Counted from the stretch's first letter, positions 1 to 6,580 are shown. The stretch: 8,242 nucleotides of DNA from an uncultured Clostridia bacterium (GCA_934615145.1 CAKTTM010000074.1:1-8242), one strand, 5' to 3'. A program made the numbers and translations. The notes: generated by a model not told the origin, from the sequence alone.

Positions 1-495
<495 letters not shown>

Positions 496-504
496 CGTCC
501 CCTC

Positions 505-1272
505 CTATCGCTGCAGCTTGATCTCGGCGGCCGGGTTGGTCTGGCTGCCGTAGACGGTGTAGCTGTCGCCGCCGGATAGCTTCTTTTCCACCAGGCGCAG
601 CAGGCGGGTGGTGGTGAAGGTGAGGATGAAGTAGATGACAGCCGTGATGAAGAAGACCTCAAAATAGCGCCAGTAGGTGCCGGCAGCCGACTTGGAGGTG
701 AAATAGAGCTCGGTGACGGAGATGACATTGAGCACGCTGGAATCCTTGATATTGACCACCAGCTCGTTGCCCACCGAGGGCAGTATGTTGCGGATGGCCT
801 GGGGCAGTATCACTGACTGCATCATCTGCCAGTGCGACAGGCCAATGGCGGTGGCGGCCTCACGCTGCCCGGCTGGGATGGACAGTATGCCGCCGCGCAC
901 GATCTCGGCCATGTAGGCCCCCGTATTGATGCTGACCACCAGCAGCGCGGCCACCAGGGCCGGTATATCCAGGTTGAGGTATTGCAGCGCGCCGTAATAG
1001 ACCACCATGGCCTGCACGATCATGGGCGTGCCGCGGAATATCTCGATGTAGGCGGTCAGCAGCCACTTGGCAAAGGCCAGCAGCGCCTTCTTGGCCCCGC
1101 CGGCGCCAAGGCTCAGCTGCGCGGTGCGCACCACCGCCACCAGCAGGCCGATGATGAAGCCCGCCAGCGTGCCCACCAGGGCGATCAGCAGCGTGGTGCC
1201 CGCACCGCTCAAGAACAGCTGCCAGTATTTGTCGAGGATGAACTGTACCCAGGAAAAGAATGTCGTTGGCAA
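505..1272 (-). CDS. Amino-acid ABC transporter permease (His/Glu/Gln/Arg/Lys family)
   Basis: Integral membrane subunit (255 aa) that probably works as a homodimer, since only one permease gene is present in the operon. Hydrophobic segments are visible at about residues 20-48, 85-95, 103-118 and 204-225. The RGTP sequence at 80-83 and the cytoplasmic EAA loop (about 136-170, with GQREAATAIGL and LPQAIRNILPSVGNE) are hallmarks of the HisM/HisQ-type permeases; the EAA loop contacts the ATPase. Length is normal for the family, with a polar tail of about 25 residues. The start is a TTG at 1272-1270: an AAGGAG site (1283-1278) lies 5 bases upstream and no ATG fits as well. The gene follows the binding-protein gene across a 196-base gap filled mostly by a repeat element, and precedes the ATPase gene by 9 bases. 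The separate ribosome binding site and the hairpin-rich gap suggest lower expression than the binding protein (inference). Confidence 0.95.
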   Translation of the reverse strand: MPTTFFSWVQFILDKYWQLFLSGAGTTLLIALVGTLAGFIIGLLVAVVRTAQLSLGAGGAKKALLAFAKWLLTAYIEIFRGTPMIVQAMVVYYGALQYLNLDIPALVAALLVVSINTGAYMAEIVRGGILSIPAGQREAATAIGLSHWQMMQSVILPQAIRNILPSVGNELVVNIKDSSVLNVISVTELYFTSKSAAGTYWRYFEVFFITAVIYFILTFTTTRLLRLVEKKLSGGDSYTVYGSQTNPAAEIKLQR

Positions 1273-1313
1273 GAGAACTCCTTATGGATGGTGTGCCTTG
1301 GATAGAGGTAGCA

Positions 1314-1473
1314 GATTAGGAATGAGGGATTAGGAATGCGGAATGACCGGGGTTTGCTGTGGCGCTGCCTATCGAATGACGCGCTGTGCACAGCGCAGCA
1401 GGCTGAGCTCCACGCCGTGACGGTAACCATCCCTAATTCCTCATTCCTAATTCCTCATTCCGCATTCCTCATT
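1314..1473. repeat. Foldback element with 7-bp tandem-repeat arms
   Basis: The right arm (1432-1473) is six uninterrupted heptamers, read on the plus strand as CCTAATT, CCTCATT, CCTAATT, CCTCATT, CCGCATT, CCTCATT. The left arm (1314-1341, with a degenerate fifth unit to 1348) holds the inverted form: GATTAGG, AATGAGG, GATTAGG, AATGCGG, AATGACC. The arms can pair in at least two registers: 19 of 20 bp through ATTAGGAATGAGG, or 15 exact bp through AGGAATGCGGAATGA. Between them lie nested short pairs (1351-1354 with 1425-1428, 1359-1362 with 1410-1413, 1367-1370 with 1400-1403) and a perfect 16-bp palindrome GCGCTGTGCACAGCGC at 1381-1396. The whole element could therefore fold as one long imperfect hairpin in DNA or RNA. 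It fills most of the space between binding-protein and permease genes, and its last heptamer contains the TGA stop at 1471-1469. It carries no coding capacity. It resembles a MITE or REP-like dispersed repeat, but copy number elsewhere cannot be seen here. Confidence 0.8.
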
Positions 1474-2263
1474 GGTTCAAGGGTTGCCTGGCCACGGCTT
1501 CGTCCATGATCTGGTCGCGCTGGGCCTGGTCGATGGTGGCGAGGATGGCGTCGATCTGCGCCGCCAGGGGGCTGCCCTTTTGCAGGCCGACGGCGATGGC
1601 GGTGTCTTCCTCGCTGGCCACGAAGCCCTGGCCCTCGTCAAAGACCACAAAGCCAAAGTCTGGGTTGGCGGCAACGGCCGAGACCGCGCCGGGGCGCTCG
1701 GAGATATAGCCATCGATGCGGCCGGAGGCCAGGGCCACCGTCATCGCCGGGAAGGTATCCATGGCCGTCAGCTTCTTGACGCCGGGGATCTGGTCGATCA
1801 CGGTGTAGTGGAAGGTGTTGAGCTGCCCGGTGATCTGAGCCCCGCTGAGCTGAGCCAATGACTTAGCATTGGCGTAGGGGCCGTCTTTGCGGACGACCAC
1901 CACCAGCTGGCTGTTGTAATAGGGCTGGGTGAAGTCGATGACCAGCTTGCGCTCAGCAGTCGGGCTCATGCCGGCGATGATGGCGTCAATCTTGCCGCTT
2001 TGCAGGGCCATGGGCAGGCCATCCCACTCGGTCTTGACGATCTCCAGCTCCAGGCCCAGGCCCTTGGCGATGAGCTTGGCGATCTGCACATCGTAGCCGT
2101 CGGCATAGCCGCCCGCCTGGATGGCGACCGCCTGCTCACTGGCGCCCGACTGTGTCCAGTTGTAGGGCGCGTAGTCACACTCCATGCCCACCTTGAAGGT
2201 GGCGGCGCTGGCCCCCAGTGTCAATACCAGCAGCAGGGCCAAAACCAAGCTTAGTTTCCTCAT
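1469..2263 (-). CDS. Amino-acid ABC transporter substrate-binding protein (family 3), predicted lysine-binding
   Basis: Exported solute receptor (264 aa) that delivers an amino acid to the downstream permease. An N-terminal Sec signal peptide (about residues 1-20, ending ASA before ATFKVG) is followed by the type-2 periplasmic-binding fold typical of PAAT receptors. Visible landmarks are GYDVQIAKLIAKGLG (56-70), the WDGLPMALQSGKIDAIIAGMS stretch (80-100), and SPTAERKLVIDFTQPYY (100-116), where Thr102 and Arg105 occupy positions that usually hold the ligand's carboxylate. A second lobe begins near 125. The signal peptide has no lipobox cysteine; the only cysteine near the N-terminus is Cys29, inside the mature chain, so the protein is not an obvious lipoprotein. 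The ATG at 2263-2261 has AGGAGG at 2278-2273, 9 bases upstream. It is the first gene after a lysine riboswitch, which is the main reason to predict lysine (or a close analogue) as ligand; the binding-site residues alone do not decide this. Confidence 0.95.
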   Translation of the reverse strand: MRKLSLVLALLLVLTLGASAATFKVGMECDYAPYNWTQSGASEQAVAIQAGGYADGYDVQIAKLIAKGLGLELEIVKTEWDGLPMALQSGKIDAIIAGMSPTAERKLVIDFTQPYYNSQLVVVVRKDGPYANAKSLAQLSGAQITGQLNTFHYTVIDQIPGVKKLTAMDTFPAMTVALASGRIDGYISERPGAVSAVAANPDFGFVVFDEGQGFVASEEDTAIAVGLQKGSPLAAQIDAILATIDQAQRDQIMDEAVARQPLNQ

Positions 2264-2286
2264 CGTGTTTGTCCTCCTCGACCAAA

Positions 2287-2320
2287 TTGGGCGGCGAAGC
2301 TGCTACGCTTCGCCGCCCAA
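2287..2320 (-). promoter_or_regulatory. Perfect 14-bp hairpin, probable riboswitch expression platform
   Basis: The bases TTGGGCGGCGAAGC (2287-2300) and their exact complement (2307-2320) flank a 6-base loop. In the minus-strand transcript this hairpin lies between the lysine aptamer and the AGGAGG site of the binding-protein gene, which starts 8 bases after the stem. Such a position is where a riboswitch terminator or sequestering stem is expected. The stem is very stable, but it is followed by only three U residues (AAUUUGG in RNA terms, with the AA part of the stem), so it is a poor classical intrinsic terminator. I see no clear anti-terminator partner or pairing with the ribosome binding site, so the switching mechanism is unresolved. 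Confidence 0.6.
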
Positions 2321-2344
2321 GAGATGCTCTGTGGTGCGGGTCCG

Positions 2345-2510
2345 TCAGATAGCGCTCCACAGCAGTGCTGTGACAGTGAGCGGCATCTTCTCCCGCTCCC
2401 CAACCCGGTGCCCGCGGCAAGCCCTGGGTTTCGGTGGTTCCCCTTTCGCAGCGTATCCTCGCCCTCCGCGGGCTCCGCGCTGTTACTGATGTATCCACGC
2501 CTCTATCCTA
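2345..2510 (-). promoter_or_regulatory. Lysine riboswitch (L-box aptamer)
   Basis: Read on the minus strand, the leader carries the conserved L-box landmarks in the right order. GATAGAGGCG (2507-2498) opens the element, and its GATAG pairs with CTATC at 2352-2348 to make P1. AGTAACAGCG follows, whose CAGCG pairs with a later CGCTG as P2 around a GC-rich arm. Next come GAAAGGGGA and CCGAAACC, which match the GAAAGGGGA and GCCGAAGC blocks of the Bacillus subtilis lysC leader as I recall it. An AACCC/GGGTT stem, an AGCGG/CCGCT stem and CTGTCACAGC...GCTGTGGAGCGCTATC (compare CUGUCA...GGAGGGCUAUC) close the core. The total of about 160-165 nt suits the family. It sits between a strong promoter and a family-3 amino-acid receptor gene, so high lysine should reduce expression of the importer. 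A T-box and other amino-acid leaders were considered; none shares these blocks. Exact ends are approximate. Confidence 0.92.
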
Positions 2511-2538
2511 AAACCTTAGGAACTATGCACTTAGACGC

Positions 2539-2568
2539 ATCATAGGGGCAGGGGGCGGGCTTTGTCAA
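2539..2568 (-). promoter_or_regulatory. Sigma-A type promoter for the amino-acid importer operon
   Basis: On the minus strand TTGACA (2568-2563) and TATGAT (2544-2539) are separated by 18 bases. The -35 hexamer is consensus and the -10 differs at one base. Transcription would start near 2532, about 20 bases before the lysine riboswitch and about 270 bases before the first start codon, so the whole aptamer lies in the leader. The spacer is strikingly C-rich. Confidence 0.85.
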
Positions 2569-2627
2569 GCAAAGCGATGTACTTGCGCTGTATCTGTGTC
2601 AGGTATGTAACAATTTCGCCGCGTGAA

Positions 2628-2657
2628 TTGACAGGCAAAGGCAGCGCCCGGTATCAT
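2628..2657 (+). promoter_or_regulatory. Sigma-A type promoter for the carboxypeptidase gene cluster
   Basis: TTGACA (2628-2633) and TATCAT (2652-2657) are separated by 18 bases on the plus strand. Transcription would start near 2664 and give a 5' leader of about 50 bases ahead of the ribosome binding site at 2702-2709. The promoter diverges from the importer promoter, with about 60 bases between the two -35 hexamers. The remaining 2570-2627 stretch shows no recognisable operator. Confidence 0.8.
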
Positions 2658-2715
2658 CTGAGACAGGAAAAACCACCCCTGCTGCCTTGTCGTACCATCG
2701 AAGGGAGGGACCAAA

Positions 2716-4077
2716 CTGCTCAAGCGCGCTCTGTGTATCTGGCTGGTGGCCTTGCTGCTGCTGCCCCTGTTGGGGCTGGCGGAGACGGCCTATACCCCCC
2801 TGGCAAAGGGCGACAAGGGATCGCTGGTGCGCCAATTGCAGACCCGGCTGATCGAGCTGGGCCTGCTCAAGGGCAAGGCCGACGGCCTCTATGGCAGCAA
2901 GACCCAGGCCGCCGTGCAGGCCGGGCAGCAGCATCTGATCGATACCGGCCACCACCTGCCCGCAGACGGCCGGGCAAGCATAGAGACCCAGGCCCTGCTC
3001 TACGACGACCAGGCCATGAGCGCCCTGCTCGACTTGAAAGTGGGGGACAAGGGCACCCGTGTCTCCGCCTTGCAGGCGCAGCTGTACGATCTGCGGCTGC
3101 TGGACGCGCTGCCGGATGGTGACTTTGGCGAGAACACCCGCCAGGCGGTGCTTGCCTTTCAGCAGGTGCTGGTGGAGGCCAAGCGGCCCGGCGCCCAGCT
3201 CAGCGGCGTGGCCGACCATCTGACGCGCAGCAGCCTGTCGGGCGACCTGAAGGGCCTGCCGCTGCGCGTGCCCCAGACCTTTGATGAGGCCTACCCCGAG
3301 GCGCTCACAGGCGAGGATCTCTACGCCAAGGGTGCCATGCTCATCGATATGCGCACGGGGGAGATACTGCTGAGCAAGGCCTCCGACGAGCGGCTCTATC
3401 CTGCCAGCACCACCAAGATCATGACGCTGATGCTGGCGCTGGAGAAGATAGCGCCGGATAAGATCGTCACCATCCCCGAGGCCGCCAGCGCCGTACCCAA
3501 GGACAGCTCGCTGACGCCGGTCAAGCCCGGCGAGCAGATGCCCTTTATCGACCTGCTCTATGGCCTGATGCTGCGCAGCGGCAATGACGCGGCGGCGGCG
3601 GTGGCGGTGCTGTGCGCGGGCACGCAGGAGGCCTTTGTCCGCCAGATGAATGAGCGCGCCCAGCAGCTGGGCATGAGGGGCAGCCACTTCATGAACCCGC
3701 ATGGCTATCACGACCCTGAGCATTACAGCACCCCCGCCGACCTGGCCAAGCTGGCCCAGGCCGCCATGCAGTCAGAGGCCTTCCGCCAGATCGTGAGCAC
3801 CACCAGCCACCAGATGCAGCCCACCAAGCTGCGCCCGGCCTTGACCATCAAGGTCAACACCGATCTGTTCGACCCAGCCAGCCCCTATTATTACGAGGGC
3901 GCCTTTGGCATCAAGTCGGGCTATACGCGGGCGGCGGGCTTTTGCTACGCGGGCAGCGCGGTCAGAGAGGGCCGGCTCTACCTGGCGGTGGTCATGGGCT
4001 GCCGCACGCGCAATCAGGGCTGGACGGACATGGCGCGGCTGTTTGACCGGGGATTTGCCGAGGCTGTGGAGCCCTAA
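2716..4077 (+). CDS. D-alanyl-D-alanine carboxypeptidase (S11) with two peptidoglycan-binding domains
   Basis: Exported penicillin-binding-protein-like enzyme (453 aa from 2716) that removes the terminal D-Ala of peptidoglycan stem peptides. Residues count from CTG 2716. A signal peptide (about 1-23: MLKRAL, a hydrophobic core, then LAETAY) leads into two PG_binding_1-like repeats, about 29-74 (KGDKGSLVRQLQTRL...DGLYGSKTQ) and 107-150 (VGDKGTRVSALQAQL...DGDFGENTRQAVLAFQQ). The S11 domain spans about 205-450 with the active-site sets S231-T-T-K234, S288-G-N290 and K400-S-G402 (KSG in place of the usual KTG). The beta-rich C-terminal domain found in PBP5 is absent. An AGGGAGGG site (2702-2709) is 6 bases before CTG 2716; no ATG, GTG or TTG lies between the upstream TGA (2659-2661) and GTG 2746. 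Starting at GTG 2746 would leave no ribosome binding site and remove the basic end of the signal peptide. The stop overlaps the ribosome binding site of the next gene. Function is secure; the start is less so. Confidence 0.93.
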   Translation: MLKRALCIWLVALLLLPLLGLAETAYTPLAKGDKGSLVRQLQTRLIELGLLKGKADGLYGSKTQAAVQAGQQHLIDTGHHLPADGRASIETQALLYDDQAMSALLDLKVGDKGTRVSALQAQLYDLRLLDALPDGDFGENTRQAVLAFQQVLVEAKRPGAQLSGVADHLTRSSLSGDLKGLPLRVPQTFDEAYPEALTGEDLYAKGAMLIDMRTGEILLSKASDERLYPASTTKIMTLMLALEKIAPDKIVTIPEAASAVPKDSSLTPVKPGEQMPFIDLLYGLMLRSGNDAAAAVAVLCAGTQEAFVRQMNERAQQLGMRGSHFMNPHGYHDPEHYSTPADLAKLAQAAMQSEAFRQIVSTTSHQMQPTKLRPALTIKVNTDLFDPASPYYYEGAFGIKSGYTRAAGFCYAGSAVREGRLYLAVVMGCRTRNQGWTDMARLFDRGFAEAVEP

Positions 4078-4087
4078 GGAGGCAAAT

Positions 4088-5238
4088 ATGCATAGAGCAA
4101 GGTGTTGCGCCCTCTGCCTGGCGCTGCTGCTGGCCTTTGGCCTGAGCGCACAGGCGCAGACGCCGATGGTCATATTCGACTACGAGCCGGAGAGCCTGCT
4201 GATGCTGCCCGATGGTGGCCTGGTCTATAGCGCCATCACCACTGGCGCCACGGGGGACAGGCAGGTCACGGGGCTCATCGCCCTGGACGAGCAGGGTTTT
4301 CAGCGCTGGGCGCTGTCACTGCCCGGCGGCATGCAGGGCATGAACAATGCGCTCAGCCTGCTGACCGACGGCAGCCTGGCCTATCTGGGCAATCTGCCCT
4401 TTTCCCGGCACTATGCATTGTCCGTGGCGACTGATGGCGCGGTGAAGGGGCACTATGCCCTGCTGCCAGAGGGCGCGATCTTCCCTACGCTGTCAGGCGG
4501 CGCAGTCTACTACAGCCGCTATGATGGCTTTGGCTATCCAGAGTACAAGACAGAGGGCTACCAGGGCCTATGGCGCATGGACCTAAGCGGCAAGGCGGAG
4601 CGAATCAGCTTTGCTGGCGCGCCGGATGCCCGTATCATCACGCGCATGCAGCAGCTGGCTGGCAGCCGCTATGCCCTGGTGACTGATGCCGACTTCAAAG
4701 CCTCGCTCTTGAAACTTGACGATCAGGACAAGGCCCTCTGGCGCTATGACCTGAGATGGCTGCCCGCGGGCAGTGAGTTTGAGGCAGCACAGGGAGCGGA
4801 TGAGGGGTTGCTGTTTGCCTATGTGTTTTTCAGCAGGCGGGCAGCGACCTGTATTTGATCAGGCTGGATGGCCAGGGGCGCGAGCTGGGCCGCGCGCAGC
4901 TGGAGCACAGCAGCTTGAAAGACATCCGGCTCAAGCGCCTGACCGCCCTGGCAGAGGGCGGCTACAGCCTGCTGGGCACGGCGGGCAGCCCTGAGGCCTA
5001 TGCCTTTGAGCTGCGGCTGGATGACGAGGGCCAGCCGCTGTCCACTCGCTGGTACGCGCCGGGCGTCAGACTCTACGCTGATCCCCAGGGCAGCCTGGCC
5101 TGCCTGCAGGACATGACAGGCCAGTACAGCGCCAACGCGCACATCGCCTACAGCAGCCCGCCTTGGTGCTTGCTCAGGGCGTGGGATGTGAGCGGGCCGG
5201 ACTTGGGGCCGATAAGCCTCAAGGCGTTAACGCCATAA
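4088..5238 (+). pseudogene. Secreted beta-propeller-like protein, interrupted by a one-base frameshift
   Basis: Unrecognised exported protein. Its first part reads from ATG 4088 to TGA 4858 (256 codons) and the continuation lies in the -1 frame to TAA 5236-5238. Adding one T to the T5 run at 4826-4830 joins them into about 383 residues reading YVFFQQAGSDLYLIRLDGQG across the junction. The N-terminus is a signal peptide ending near LSAQA at residue 23. Repeated blade-like strands of the form LDxxGxxxW are visible: LIALDEQGFQRW, LLKLDDQDKALW, LIRLDGQGREL and ELRLDDEGQPL. These suggest a beta-propeller fold, but no enzyme or ligand signature is evident. AAGGAGG (4076-4082) overlaps the previous stop and lies 5 bases before the ATG. 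The gene is 10 bases after the carboxypeptidase gene and 9 before the WG-repeat gene, so all three look like one operon. The shift may be a true mutation or a homopolymer error in the assembly; without it the gene would be normal. Confidence 0.75.
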
Positions 5239-5247
5239 GGGGAGTAT

Positions 5248-6573
5248 ATGAGACGCATGTTGGGTCTTTGTCTGCTGACGCTGTGCCTGCTCTTGCCGTT
5301 GACGGCCGTGGCACAGGCGCCGCTGTTTCCCATGCGGGCACAGGGCCTTTGGGGTTATATGGACGCGAAGGGCCACACCGTGATCGCGCCTCAGTACCTG
5401 AGCGCGGAGGATTTTCGGGGCGATGTCGCGCTGGTGCAGAGTGAGGCGGGCTATATGCTCATCGATCACCAGGGCCAGCCGCTGCTGGCGCAGCCAGAGC
5501 ACCTCATCGCGTCTATCGACGGACGGGATGATGGCCTGTACAGCATCAGCGATGACCAGGGCCGCGAGGGCTACTATGACCTGAAATATGGCGTCTATTG
5601 CCCGCCGCGCTACGCGGGGCTGATGCTTGAGTTTGCCTCTGATATGATTCCCTTTTATGAGAACTGGCTGGTGGGCTATGTAGACCGCCGTACTGGCGAG
5701 ATCGCCATTGAGCCCCGCTATGAACCCAATGACAACCCCCTCTTTTTTGATGATGTCTTTGCCAGTGGGGACATCCCCAAAGACGGGCAAACCATGGGGG
5801 AACGGATAGCTTGTGACATTATCCAAGGCAACGGACAAATCCTGCATCTGCCCGAGGGCATCCGCATCGTGGGTGCGTTCAGCCGGGGGCTGGCCAGCTT
5901 TGAGGATGCCAGCCTTGAGGCAGAGATCGAGGCCAGCGGCGAGCGCTGGCGCCTTGGTCTGATAACTGCTGAGGGTCAGGTCGTGATCCCTCCGAAGTAC
6001 CTGTGGATCGGCTCTGCCAGCGAGGGCCTGATATCGGTCTGCAACGCGCAGGGCCTCTGGGGCCATGTGGATATGCGGGGGCAGACAGTCCTCTCACCCC
6101 GCTACGCAGGCTGGTTTGGCGATGGCGCGCAGTATGGCTATATCTTCCACCACGGCATGGCGCTCTTTGAACTGACCGACGGAAGCGCCATCGCCATCGA
6201 TCCCATGGGCAATGAACTGTTCCGCCTGGAGAAGGGCAGCTTTGACCGCCTGGGCGGCCTGATGGACAATGGCCTGATATGGTTTGAGCAGGGCTGGCGC
6301 AGTGGCCTGCTGGATAGCACAGGCCGTTTGATATCGCCCGCTGTCTACCAGCTGCCGGACGAAGGCCCCTGGTATAGCGACCGCTTCCCGCAGGGCAGGC
6401 AGGCAGTGGCCTTGGATGGCCTTTGGGGCTATCTGGATAACGGCGGCCAGCTTGTCATCCCCTGCCAGTACGACAGCGCGCAGAATTTCCGCCATGGCCT
6501 GGCGCGTGTGGAGAAGGATGGCAGGCTGGCCTATATCGACTTGAGTGGCGCCACGGTGTGGCAGGAGGACTGA
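5248..6573 (+). CDS. Exported WG-repeat protein
   Basis: A 441-residue exported protein with a signal peptide (about 1-24: MRRMLG, leucine-rich core, then AVAQA) followed by tandem WG (KWG-type) repeats. Clear units begin near residue 31 (AQGLWGYMDAKGHTVIAPQY), 139 (NWLVGYVDRRTGEIAIEPRY), 234 (WRLGLITAEGQVVIPPKY), 268 (QGLWGHVDMRGQTVLSPRY), 349 (GWRSGLLDSTGRLISPAVY) and 390 (DGLWGYLDNGGQLVIPCQY), with weaker copies near 66, 106 and 421. Each unit has the pattern GLWGyxdxxGxxvIxPxY. WG-repeat proteins occur widely in Bacteroidota and Clostridia and generally lack an assigned biochemical role; a surface or binding function is only inferred. ATG 5248 follows an AAGGGGAG site that overlaps the previous gene's TAA, so translation is probably coupled. 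The region about 160-230 is less repeat-like and acidic. No terminator is visible after the TGA at 6571-6573. Confidence 0.92.
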   Translation: MRRMLGLCLLTLCLLLPLTAVAQAPLFPMRAQGLWGYMDAKGHTVIAPQYLSAEDFRGDVALVQSEAGYMLIDHQGQPLLAQPEHLIASIDGRDDGLYSISDDQGREGYYDLKYGVYCPPRYAGLMLEFASDMIPFYENWLVGYVDRRTGEIAIEPRYEPNDNPLFFDDVFASGDIPKDGQTMGERIACDIIQGNGQILHLPEGIRIVGAFSRGLASFEDASLEAEIEASGERWRLGLITAEGQVVIPPKYLWIGSASEGLISVCNAQGLWGHVDMRGQTVLSPRYAGWFGDGAQYGYIFHHGMALFELTDGSAIAIDPMGNELFRLEKGSFDRLGGLMDNGLIWFEQGWRSGLLDSTGRLISPAVYQLPDEGPWYSDRFPQGRQAVALDGLWGYLDNGGQLVIPCQYDSAQNFRHGLARVEKDGRLAYIDLSGATVWQED

Positions 6574-6580
6574 GCCTGCC

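Noticed and set aside
1432..1473. CRISPR-like array
   Set aside because: Units are 7 bp with no spacers between them; this is a simple tandem array.
2287..2320. Classical intrinsic terminator
   Set aside because: The stem is strong, but on neither strand is it followed by a run of T longer than three, so I list it as an expression platform of unknown mechanism.
2345..2510. T-box leader ahead of the amino-acid transporter
   Set aside because: The T-box sequence with its GGTGGNACCGCG core is absent, whereas the L-box blocks are present in order.
2562..3122. Plus-strand frame of 186 codons covering the promoter region and the start of the carboxypeptidase gene
   Set aside because: It overlaps two promoters and the true gene in another frame, and its product is Pro/Arg/Gly-rich without a fold signature.
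2599..3723. Open frame of 374 codons on the minus strand, antisense to the carboxypeptidase gene
   Set aside because: It is the complement of a well-supported gene, is rich in Gln, His, Arg and Gly with no domain pattern, and arises from high G+C codon bias.
4823..4834. Programmed -1 ribosomal frameshifting at the T5 run
   Set aside because: The codons are GTG TTT TTC; a canonical X XXY YYZ slip would need T at position 4825, where there is G. No stimulatory stem or upstream Shine-Dalgarno-like site stands out. A simple indel explains the data better.
4855..5238. Independent gene starting at TTG 4855
   Set aside because: There is no ribosome binding site, no signal peptide, and the sequence continues the repeat pattern of the preceding frame, so it is the second half of a frameshifted gene.
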